Program-made: the position numbers and the translations under genes | Notes under the pieces: generated by a model | Told to the model about the DNA's origin: nothing | The model's input: only the letters and a program-made list of their open reading frames with translations | The model's database searches: none | In this document: positions 16,726 through 23,707 of the stretch, in pieces | Numbering within the stretch: position 1 is the stretch's first letter | How the letters are laid out: every line of letters starts with the position of its first letter | Assembly: GCF_947305105.1 (NCBI RefSeq) | Contig: NZ_CAMZCS010000027.1 | Coordinates: 1-46,868, forward strand | Length of the DNA stretch: 46,868 bases | From: an uncultured Fibrobacter sp. | Lineage (GTDB): Bacteria; Fibrobacterota; Fibrobacteria; Fibrobacterales; Fibrobacteraceae | Direction: 5' to 3'

Positions 16726-17247
16726 CTAGGGCAAAGTTTGGGCGTATCCGGCGATGTCGACCATCTCGTCGAGCGGGATTTCGTCGTAGTAGGCCTGCAT
16801 GTTGCGCTCTTCGTCGCCGAAGTTCATCTGGTGCCAGAACGTGGGCATGTCGTTGCGGGCGCGCTGGCCGATGAATGTTCCACCGCTTCCTGGGGTGAAG
16901 TTGATGCGGTGACCGTCTTCGCCGTGGCAGGGCCTACAGTTCTGGTAGAACAGCTTAGCTCCGCGCTTGATGTCGGCGCCTTTAATCTTCCCGTCCTTGT
17001 CCAGCAGTTTGTAGACAAGGTATGCCATTCGTTTGTCCTCAATGGTGAGTGTGTCGCCCTCGGAACCGGGAGCCGGCGCCTCTGCCTTCGCTGCACTCGC
17101 CGTTCTCCCTGCCTTCGCGCTTTCGCGGGAGGTGGGCTCCTTTTGGGGCGGTGGCGAAGCCACGCTTGCCGCGGCGAGACCCAGGAGAGTCCCGTAGACC
17201 AGCAGTTGCAGGCCCAGTGAGGCGGGGAAAAGCGGATGGTTGCGCAT
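16726..17247 (-). CDS. Single-heme class I-like cytochrome c
   Basis: 173 aa. It has an N-terminal hydrophobic segment (about 10-31; signal peptide or anchor) and then a Pro/Ala/Lys-rich low-complexity stretch (32-65). The cytochrome domain follows, with the heme-binding motif CRPCH at 104-108 preceded by RGAKLFYQNC. The axial Met is probably in NDMPTFWHQM, and the C-terminal helix ends DEMVDIAGYAQTLP. It should be a periplasmic or membrane-anchored electron carrier. No oxidase, reductase or cytochrome c maturation gene is adjacent, so the redox partner is unknown. This is notable in a lineage regarded as strictly fermentative and anaerobic. Confidence 0.87.
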   Translation of the reverse strand: MRNHPLFPASLGLQLLVYGTLLGLAAASVASPPPQKEPTSRESAKAGRTASAAKAEAPAPGSEGDTLTIEDKRMAYLVYKLLDKDGKIKGADIKRGAKLFYQNCRPCHGEDGHRINFTPGSGGTFIGQRARNDMPTFWHQMNFGDEERNMQAYYDEIPLDEMVDIAGYAQTLP

Positions 17248-17254
17248 GGGAAAG

Positions 17255-17260
17255 AATATA
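17255..17260 (-). promoter_or_regulatory. TATATT box 7 nt before cytochrome c start
   Basis: On the minus strand TATATT, then ctttccc, then the ATG at 17247. No Shine-Dalgarno sequence in between. Confidence 0.4.
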
Positions 17261-17311
17261 CAATATTGATTAGGTTGTGGGAGATGGGAAAAAATTGTCA
17301 GGCAGATAATC

Positions 17312-17317
17312 TATATT
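17312..17317 (+). promoter_or_regulatory. TATATT box 6 nt before esterase start
   Basis: TATATT, then cgaggt, then the ATG at 17324. The divergent cytochrome gene has the same arrangement on the other strand within 52 nt. Confidence 0.4.
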
Positions 17318-17323
17318 CGAGGT

Positions 17324-18376
17324 ATGCGTTACACGTTTTTCTTTGTGGTGGCTTTCGCTGCCCTGCAAGCCTTCGGAGCTTCTTCTATGGACAACTGCCT
17401 TTTCAATGGCCGCTGGGAAATTTCTGCGGACCGCGCGCGCACGAGCGCTCCTGCCGCCACGGTCCAGTTTATTGCAAGTGCCAAGTCGCTTTCGTTCGAC
17501 CTCGAGGGAACAAGTCGCTGGCGCCTGGATGTGGACGGCACTCCCAAGGAATATTTTGTGACGGGCGACGAACGTACGGTCAAGGTCGTGAAGGGTCTGG
17601 ACGGCGAAAAGCACCGCTACCGCCTCATCAAGATTAGCGAGACGAATCCGGGCTTTGTTAGTTTATATAAAGTATCCCTGGACAAGGGTGGCCAGTTTTT
17701 TGAGAAACCTGCCGCGCCTGCTCGCCGCATCGAGTTCATCGGGGACTCGTTCACGGTGGGGTTTGGTTGCGAGGGTGGCCCAGGCGATAGCCCCGATCTC
17801 GAATTCGAAAAGACGAACTCCTCCTTGAGCTACGCCTTCTTGCTTGCAGATGGGTTCAAGGCCGACTTCCAGGTGAACGCCTTCAGCGGCCGCGGGCTTG
17901 TGCGCAACTATGCGAACATTGTCCCGGAATGGACTATCGAGAAACTTTACCGCTACACGGTTCCGGGGGCAGCCCCTTCGGAGCCGGATGCAGCGCTTTA
18001 CGACATGGGTAGCTTCCACCCCCAGGTAGTGGTTCTCTTCATCGGCATCAACGATTTCCAGGGCGAACCTCCCTATGCGGACAAGGGAAAATTCAAGAAG
18101 GCTTACGTCGATTTTCTGGATAAATTGCGTGCCGCCCACCCCGGCGTGAAGTTTTTGCTCGTTTCTACCAAAGTATGGCCGAACGACGATTTGACCCCCA
18201 CGGTCAAGGCCATTTACGACTCCCAGGTGGCCTCCGGACGCTCCGATTTGGAGTTTTTGGCCATTCAGACCGAAAATTCGGCCCTTTTGGGGCACCCTTC
18301 TGTCCATTCTCACCGCGAAATGGCCAATACTATGCGCCCAATTGTGGCAAAATTGGCAAAATGGTTGAGTCGCTAA
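17324..18376 (+). CDS. Secreted CE2-like SGNH carbohydrate esterase
   Basis: 350 aa with a signal peptide of about 18 residues (ending AFGAS). An N-terminal beta domain (about 20-130, RWEISADRARTS...YRLIKISETN) resembles the jelly-roll domain of family 2 carbohydrate esterases. The SGNH hydrolase domain follows: block I IGDSFTVGFGCE (Ser near 142), block II Gly in SGRGLVRNY, block III GINDF near 240, and the catalytic His in HPSVHSHREM near 325. CE2 enzymes deacetylate xylan or glucomannan and often use a Ser-His dyad, which fits VHSH here lacking an obvious preceding Asp. The likely role is hemicellulose deacetylation outside the inner membrane. The exact substrate is inferred from family resemblance. 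Confidence 0.87.
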   Translation: MRYTFFFVVAFAALQAFGASSMDNCLFNGRWEISADRARTSAPAATVQFIASAKSLSFDLEGTSRWRLDVDGTPKEYFVTGDERTVKVVKGLDGEKHRYRLIKISETNPGFVSLYKVSLDKGGQFFEKPAAPARRIEFIGDSFTVGFGCEGGPGDSPDLEFEKTNSSLSYAFLLADGFKADFQVNAFSGRGLVRNYANIVPEWTIEKLYRYTVPGAAPSEPDAALYDMGSFHPQVVVLFIGINDFQGEPPYADKGKFKKAYVDFLDKLRAAHPGVKFLLVSTKVWPNDDLTPTVKAIYDSQVASGRSDLEFLAIQTENSALLGHPSVHSHREMANTMRPIVAKLAKWLSR

Positions 18377-18407
18377 CGCAAAATTTTATTTATCTTTAAC
18401 CTCAAGG

Positions 18408-18413
18408 TATAAT
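18408..18413 (+). promoter_or_regulatory. Probable -10 box for the diguanylate cyclase gene
   Basis: Perfect TATAAT, 15 nt before the ATG at 18429. No clear -35 hexamer. Confidence 0.4.
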
Positions 18414-18428
18414 TTTGGGGATACCCGC

Positions 18429-19757
18429 ATGTCAAAGATAATGGAAAAGATATACGCCCTCTTTAGGATGAACATCCTGATCTTTGTGCTGTTGCTTGTG
18501 ACCGTGATAGCCCTGTTCGCCTATCGTAACGGTCTCGACGACATCGTGTTCCTCAATCTCGCCGATTACCCCTACATTATCGCCCAGACGGACTCCGTCG
18601 ACGGCGGCTCGTCGGCTATCGCGATGGAGCGTACGGACTCCTCCATCATCGTGGACTACGAGCTCCGCGAGGGGTATGCCTACCCGTATGCCGGCGTCAA
18701 GATATTCCTCGGCGACGGCAAGACCCGCGGTAAGGACCTTTCCCGCTACGATAGTATCTTCGTGTGGGTGAAGCCCCGTGGCGAAGGTACGGTCCGCCTG
18801 TACATGCGCGGCTACGACAGCGCGTTCTACCGTGCCGAAGACGAGACCTCCCTCAAGTTCAACGAAATCGAATTTTTCCCGCTCGAAGAGACCTATCCGG
18901 CGGTGTTTGTCCCGCAGGAATTCCGCGTGGCGAGCTGGTGGGTCGCCCAGAACGCTATCAATGTGCACAAGGCCCGTGTCGACCTGAGCAATGTCCCGCT
19001 TATCGAAATCCAGACGGGCACCAATGCTCCGCTTGGTTACGGTACCCTCGAAATCAAGGGGCTCTGCTTCAAGGGCAAAAAGATTGCAAAACTCGACCTC
19101 GTTTCTATCCTGGTCGCTCTCTGGTTTGTCTCCTTCCTCATCATCTTGATTATCCGCTTCTTCGACTATAGCCGCGAACGCGCCAAGGAGAAGAAGAAGC
19201 GAGAGGAACTCGAGAAGAACCTCCGCGCCCTGGAAATCGAGAAGTCCGAGTACGAACGCTCCAGCAAGGAAGACCCGCTCACGGGTTGCCTCAACCGCGC
19301 CGGTTTCAGCAGCGTGCTCATGCGCGAGCAGGAGAACCTGAGCAAGAATGGCCGTCCGGTCTCGTTCGTGATGCTGGATATCGACCACTTCAAGCATATC
19401 AACGACACCTACGGCCACCAGGTCGGCGACGAGGTGCTGGTGAACTTGACAAAACTTATCCAGGGCAAGATCCGTAATACCGATGCCTTGGTACGTTGGG
19501 GCGGCGAAGAATTCGTGGTGCTCTGCGGCGACACGCCTATCCAGAATGCCCAGTTCCTTGCCGAAAAGCTCCGCATTGCAATTGAAAATACCGTGCTCAT
19601 CAAGCAGCAGCAGGTGACCTGCTCCTTCGGTATTGCCGAGATGATTCCCGACGAAGACCCGAAGCGCCTGTTCGAGCGCGCCGACAAGGCTCTCTATGCG
19701 TCGAAGGAAGGTGGCCGTAATCGCGTTACGAGCGCCACATATAAGCGTACCCGCTAA
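18429..19757 (+). CDS. Membrane diguanylate cyclase with jelly-roll-like periplasmic domain
   Basis: 442 aa. Membrane segment 1 is at about 13-35. A periplasmic domain spans about 40-215, and membrane segment 2 (LVSILVALWFVSFLIILIIRF) is at about 222-243. A charged coiled coil (250-283) is followed by a GGDEF domain (about 285-440). The active site reads RWGGEEF (GGEEF near 358-362), with the metal ligand in MLDIDHFKHINDTYGHQVGD. An inhibitory RxxD I-site (RNTD) lies five residues before GGEEF, so it should make c-di-GMP with product inhibition. The periplasmic domain (LSRYDSIFVWVKPRGEGTVRLYMR ... GYGTLEIKGLCF, quoted in parts) has the strand pattern of galactose-binding-like CBM11-type modules, suggesting a sugar-sensing input. 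That last point is inference. Confidence 0.9.
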   Translation: MSKIMEKIYALFRMNILIFVLLLVTVIALFAYRNGLDDIVFLNLADYPYIIAQTDSVDGGSSAIAMERTDSSIIVDYELREGYAYPYAGVKIFLGDGKTRGKDLSRYDSIFVWVKPRGEGTVRLYMRGYDSAFYRAEDETSLKFNEIEFFPLEETYPAVFVPQEFRVASWWVAQNAINVHKARVDLSNVPLIEIQTGTNAPLGYGTLEIKGLCFKGKKIAKLDLVSILVALWFVSFLIILIIRFFDYSRERAKEKKKREELEKNLRALEIEKSEYERSSKEDPLTGCLNRAGFSSVLMREQENLSKNGRPVSFVMLDIDHFKHINDTYGHQVGDEVLVNLTKLIQGKIRNTDALVRWGGEEFVVLCGDTPIQNAQFLAEKLRIAIENTVLIKQQQVTCSFGIAEMIPDEDPKRLFERADKALYASKEGGRNRVTSATYKRTR

Positions 19758-20142
19758 ATTATTGGTCTGCGGCGCCCTCGTGGCGTCGTTTTCCGCATGC
19801 ACGGGGAACCGGTCCGATTCCCCGGACCTCGGTGTCGGGTTCAGGCCCGTCCAGCTGCACTGGTCTGCTGCCGAGGGGGTCGACCCGGATGCAGAAATGC
19901 CGGGCAAGGACGAATGCGTGATTCGCGTCACGGCTGCGGTGATGGCTGCTCCCGAGGTTCACGCTTCCAAGGTTGCCGAACTGGAGTACTCGGCTACCTT
20001 CGCTCCCGACAGGGAAAGGGCCGAATGGTTCGTTTTCAAGGGAAATTGCCGGAACATGGCGGCCAAGGGAGCTCCCGAATGCCACTGGACGGCCGAGTGT
20101 GGTCCTAGAAAAGTCGTTGTAAATTTCCACAACGAACTCTAG
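19696..20142 (+). CDS. Small putative lipoprotein, unknown
   Basis: 148 aa if started at the ATG at 19696, overlapping the preceding gene by 62 nt; a TTG at 19762 is an alternative start. A hydrophobic segment (AKLLVCGALVASFSAC) ends in a plausible but imperfect lipobox. The mature part is small, with several Cys (KDEC, KGNC, PECHWTAEC) and a beta-like pattern, ending KVVVNFHNEL. Its overlap with the diguanylate cyclase gene implies cotranscription. No family recognised; the start is uncertain. Confidence 0.65.
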   Translation: MRRRKVAVIALRAPHISVPAKLLVCGALVASFSACTGNRSDSPDLGVGFRPVQLHWSAAEGVDPDAEMPGKDECVIRVTAAVMAAPEVHASKVAELEYSATFAPDRERAEWFVFKGNCRNMAAKGAPECHWTAECGPRKVVVNFHNEL

Positions 20143-20241
20143 GGGGGGTGACTCGTTTTTTTTAGTTTACAAAAGTATCTTTATCATGAGGGTCTTAGGT
20201 TGGGTTAAAACCTTGCTTTTTAACGAAATAAAGGACCGATA

Positions 20242-21078
20242 GTGAAACCGATTTTTGAATACACGGATTACCGCGAGTGGATACGTGACGCTTTTGAGGA
20301 TTTCAAAAAGCGCAAATCCGTCGTATCGTGGCGTTACATGGCGATGAAGCTAGACGCCGACCCCGGTAACCTGCTGCGCGTTTCCCAGAGCAAGATCCAT
20401 CTTTCGGTGAACCTGATCAAGCCCATGGCCGAATTTTTTGGCCTAGACGAGAAGGAAACGGCATACTGGACCGAACTTGTGCATTTTGGCAGGGCCAAAA
20501 CCGACTCCGAAGCCCTGAACCATTACGAGAAGATGCAGATGCTCAAGGGCATCCCCCTGAAGCGCCTCGCCAAAAAAGAACTCGAATTTTACAGACATTG
20601 GTATTATAACGCGATACGTTCCATCATTGGAATATGTAAATTCAAAGATGATTATGAGGGTCTAGCGGAGAGCTGTACACCGGCGATTACGGTGGAACAG
20701 GCAAAGGAGTCTATCCAGTTGCTGCACGACCTGAATATGATATCTACGGATAGGGACGGCTTCTGGAAAGTCAACGACACCTTCGTAAGTACGGGAGGCA
20801 ACTGGCGGTCCGAAGCGGTCCGTGCCTTCCAGAAGGAAACCATCCGATTGGCCGGGGAATCCCTGGAGCGCCACGCGCCGCCGCTGAGGGATATCAGCAC
20901 GGTGACCATGACCTTCAACATGGACGACATCGCCCTTATTCGTGAAAAGATCAAGGAGTTCCGTTCGGAGCTTCTGAGGTTGTCGCAGGAAGGTACCGGC
21001 GACAACACGGTATTCCAGCTGAACGTTCAATTGTTCCCGCTGGGATTTGTGAAGAAGTTGCAGGAGAGAGAAAAATGA
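20242..21078 (+). CDS. TIGR02147 / DUF4423 family protein, putative regulator (second copy)
   Basis: 278 aa, starting at a GTG with AAAGGA upstream. It has the family signature PIFEYTDYREWIRDAFEDF. The helix-turn-helix-like region is at about 28-68 (WRYMAMKLDADPGNLLRVSQ...). The DUF4423-type domain follows, with the repeated FGRAKTDSEALNHYEKM segment, and the C-terminal signature is FQLNVQLFPL. It ends in an ATGA overlap with the downstream lipoprotein gene, so the pair is translationally coupled. It is the most divergent of the three copies in the window: the helix-turn-helix region differs from the other two, suggesting a different target. Confidence 0.88.
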   Translation: MKPIFEYTDYREWIRDAFEDFKKRKSVVSWRYMAMKLDADPGNLLRVSQSKIHLSVNLIKPMAEFFGLDEKETAYWTELVHFGRAKTDSEALNHYEKMQMLKGIPLKRLAKKELEFYRHWYYNAIRSIIGICKFKDDYEGLAESCTPAITVEQAKESIQLLHDLNMISTDRDGFWKVNDTFVSTGGNWRSEAVRAFQKETIRLAGESLERHAPPLRDISTVTMTFNMDDIALIREKIKEFRSELLRLSQEGTGDNTVFQLNVQLFPLGFVKKLQEREK

Positions 21079-22709
21079 AAAAGGCATTTATCTTTCTGCC
21101 CTGGGTCTTTTTGCTCTTGTGCTGTTCCGAAACCGAGACCGCTGGTGGCCCCGGAAGTGAAACAACCAACGGCATCGTGGCCTACGTAGACGGTGCGCCG
21201 GCGGCTTTCGCAGGCGTGGCTCTCCGACGTGTTGACCAGAAGGCCTCTCTTGCTGCGCTTGAAAATTCTGTAATCCAGCCGGATTTCTTTGCCGATTCCA
21301 ACGGCCGCTTTATCTTGGACACGGTCTCTTCCGACGAAGAATTCCGCATGACCGTGGTGAGCGTCGGTGCCGCATTCTCCAAGACATTCTCCGCCAAGGA
21401 ACTTTCCAAGCTGGACTCCATTGAACTGACTGCCACGGGCTCCGTGTCGGGCGCTGTCGACCTCCCGAAGGGAAGCGAATATGCGTGGGTCGGTGTCTAT
21501 GGCATGGACATGCTCGTGAAGACGGATGCCGAAGGCAAGTTCGCTTTGCCGACGGTCCCCTCCGGTGATTCCCTGAAACTGTATTTCGCCGAGGAAAGCT
21601 ACGACTCGGTGTACGAAAGCCACAAGGTCGAAGTCCAGCCTTACGGCATGGAAACGGTGAACCTGAAGACGGAAGGCATTGTCGCCGTGTCGAAAGGCAA
21701 GCCTGTGCCCTTCGCTTCCGTGGCTGTGCGCTCGGTGGACCAGATGGTCGAAGATACATCCCTCACGAATTCGATTGTCGTTTCCGAAATTCGTGCGGAT
21801 TCCAATGGCCGCTTTGTGCTCGACAGCCTGAAGAAAGGCGATTACCGCCTTACCGTGGTGGATAACGGCATCGCCTATTCCAAGGTGCTTTCTAGCAAGG
21901 AAATAGAAAAACTTGACACTGTAGAGCTGTCCGCGACGGGGTCCCTTGTCGGGCGCGTGACTCTCCGCAGCGACATGTTCTTCGCCTACGTGGGCGTACG
22001 CGGGCTGGATGTGCTCGTGAAGACGGATTTCAACGGAAGTTATGTATTCCCCGCCCTCCCGGTGGGTGATTCGGTGGAACTCTATTTTGTTGATAAAAAG
22101 ATGAACAAACTTCCTGTAGAAGTGAAGGTGGTTGTCGACGAGAACACTGCTGATTTCCACGCTCCCTCCATGACGCTGCAAAACTTTGAAGATTCCTTTG
22201 ACTATTGGTACACGGGCATGGACTCCCTGGGTTCGTCTTTGACGCCAAACCCCAAGGATTCTTCTATCAAAAAGGGTGTCGAGTACGATTCTACGCGCAA
22301 GTCCAACGTGTTCCATGGACAGTACTGGCTGTGGAATTCTTCGTATGCCTGGGTGCTGGTGGGAACCAACCTGCAGGACAAGGCATGGAACCTTTCGCTG
22401 CTCGATTCCATCGTCTTCTATGCAAAGGGTGACGGCCAGATTCGCGTTGCTGTCGAAAACTGGGACAAGGTCTCCGAAGAACTCGGCATGAACTTGAAGG
22501 CCGCGTCCGTGTGGATGGACCTTGATACGGCGAAGTGGCAGCGTTACGTGGTCGAACCTTCCGACCTTATCATAAATGCACTTGACAACGTTGACGGCCT
22601 GAAACCTTGGACTTACGTCAGGGGCTGGGTGAAGCAACTCCACTTCTTTGCCCAAGGCGGTTCCAACTTCTACATAGACGACATCAAGCTGTACGGCGTG
22701 CTGTTTTAG
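21075..22709 (+). CDS. Lipoprotein with two Ig/carboxypeptidase-regulatory-like repeats and C-terminal CBM-like domain
   Basis: 544 aa. The lipoprotein signal ends LLLCC (Cys16/17). Two tandem repeats of about 165 residues (about 30-200 and 205-365) share DSNGRF(I/V)LD, (F/Y)SK...KLD(S/T)(I/V)EL(T/S)ATGS and LVKTD...PxGDS(L/V)(K/E)LYF. This is the fold pattern of carboxypeptidase regulatory-like (transthyretin-type) beta domains. The C-terminal 170 residues (FEDSFDYWYT..., LDSIVFYAKGDGQIRVAVENW, FYIDDIKLYG) resemble CBM11-type jelly-roll carbohydrate-binding modules. It is probably an outer-surface polysaccharide-binding protein. The ATG overlaps the stop of the DUF4423 gene (ATGA). Confidence 0.85.
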   Translation: MKKAFIFLPWVFLLLCCSETETAGGPGSETTNGIVAYVDGAPAAFAGVALRRVDQKASLAALENSVIQPDFFADSNGRFILDTVSSDEEFRMTVVSVGAAFSKTFSAKELSKLDSIELTATGSVSGAVDLPKGSEYAWVGVYGMDMLVKTDAEGKFALPTVPSGDSLKLYFAEESYDSVYESHKVEVQPYGMETVNLKTEGIVAVSKGKPVPFASVAVRSVDQMVEDTSLTNSIVVSEIRADSNGRFVLDSLKKGDYRLTVVDNGIAYSKVLSSKEIEKLDTVELSATGSLVGRVTLRSDMFFAYVGVRGLDVLVKTDFNGSYVFPALPVGDSVELYFVDKKMNKLPVEVKVVVDENTADFHAPSMTLQNFEDSFDYWYTGMDSLGSSLTPNPKDSSIKKGVEYDSTRKSNVFHGQYWLWNSSYAWVLVGTNLQDKAWNLSLLDSIVFYAKGDGQIRVAVENWDKVSEELGMNLKAASVWMDLDTAKWQRYVVEPSDLIINALDNVDGLKPWTYVRGWVKQLHFFAQGGSNFYIDDIKLYGVLF

Positions 22710-22745
22710 TAAATCGCGCCGTTTCCGCTTATTTTCTTATTAACT

Positions 22746-22785
22746 GGGCGTCTTAGGGTGAATCTTTCGCCTTTGGCGCCCTTTT
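22746..22785 (+). terminator. Possible terminator after the lipoprotein gene
   Basis: GGGCG pairs with CGCCC across an inner hairpin CGCC-TTT-GGCG, followed by TTTT. Moderate strength, located between the lipoprotein operon and ispA. Confidence 0.5.
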
Positions 22786-22804
22786 CGTAACACCGATAAT
22801 TAAG

Positions 22805-22812
22805 TATCTTTG
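22805..22812 (+). promoter_or_regulatory. TATCTTTG box upstream of ispA operon
   Basis: TATCTTTG ends 7 nt before the ATG at 22820 and fits the TAnnTTTG -7 element known for Bacteroidetes sigma factors. Similar TATCTTT strings occur near 18391 and 20174. Confidence 0.4.
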
Positions 22813-22819
22813 TATCGTT

Positions 22820-23707
22820 ATGCAGAGCTTAGAAAAAGAAGCGGCTGTTGCCGTCCAGTATCTTTCCACGATTTCCAAGGAAGTCGAAGCGAAGTTTGAA
22901 GAATTTCTTCCCAGTGAAAAGGAACGTCCCTGCCGCCTCCACGAGGCCATGCGGTATTCCATGTTCGCTGGCGGCAAGCGCTTGCGTCCGGCACTTGTAC
23001 GTGCCGCGTTCGACCTGTTCGGGGGCAAGGGTGAGTCCGTTTGGTACGCCATGAGCGCCCTCGAGATGCTTCACACGTTCTCGCTGATTCACGACGACCT
23101 GCCCTGCATCGACAACGACGATTTCCGTCGCGGCAAGCCGACATCGCACAAGCAGTTCGGCGAGGCGACTGCCGTGATGGCGGGCGATGCCCTGTGCGTC
23201 CTTGCTTTTGAACTGATGGGCAAGACAGGCAATGCGAAGGCGATAGAGGTTCTTGCGCACCTGCTTGGCACTTTCGGTATGATTGGCGGTGAGATGATTG
23301 ATATCGAGTGCGAGGGCAAGAAGGTGGACCTCGAAATCGTCGATTACATCCACTACCACAAGACGGCGGCCCTCATCGAAGCCTCGCTCGAGGTCGGTGC
23401 GCTTTTGGCGGGCGCCTCGGACAAGGACGTGGAAACTATTCGCAAGTATGGTCGCTCCATCGGGCTTGCTTTCCAGATTGTCGATGACATTTTGGATATC
23501 GTTTCTACGACAGAGGAACTCGGCAAGGATGCCGGTTCCGATGTGGAAAGGGGCAAGGCGACCTATCCTGCGCTGCTCGGCCTTGAAAAGTCCCGTGAAC
23601 GGGCGAGGGAACTCTACGAGGAGTCCATCGCTGCTCTGGATGCCCTCGATTGTGACACCTCCCTCTTCCGCGCCATTGCCGCATTCATCATTACCCGCGT
23701 AAAATGA
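22820..23707 (+). CDS. ispA: Polyprenyl (farnesyl/geranylgeranyl) diphosphate synthase
   Basis: 295 aa, typical length. It condenses IPP with allylic diphosphates. The first Asp-rich motif is DDLPCIDNDDFRRG near 92-105, with the two-residue insert typical of bacterial farnesyl diphosphate synthases. The second Asp-rich motif DDILD is near 225. GGKRLRP lies near 53 and HTFSLIHDD precedes the first motif. Chain length cannot be told from sequence alone. It overlaps dxs by ATGA, so precursor supply (dxs) and use are coupled in one operon. Confidence 0.93.
   Translation: MQSLEKEAAVAVQYLSTISKEVEAKFEEFLPSEKERPCRLHEAMRYSMFAGGKRLRPALVRAAFDLFGGKGESVWYAMSALEMLHTFSLIHDDLPCIDNDDFRRGKPTSHKQFGEATAVMAGDALCVLAFELMGKTGNAKAIEVLAHLLGTFGMIGGEMIDIECEGKKVDLEIVDYIHYHKTAALIEASLEVGALLAGASDKDVETIRKYGRSIGLAFQIVDDILDIVSTTEELGKDAGSDVERGKATYPALLGLEKSRERARELYEESIAALDALDCDTSLFRAIAAFIITRVK

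Noticed and set aside
18432-19931. 499-codon minus-strand frame opposite the diguanylate cyclase
   Set aside because: His/Val/Glu-rich shadow; the plus-strand GGEEF protein is clear.
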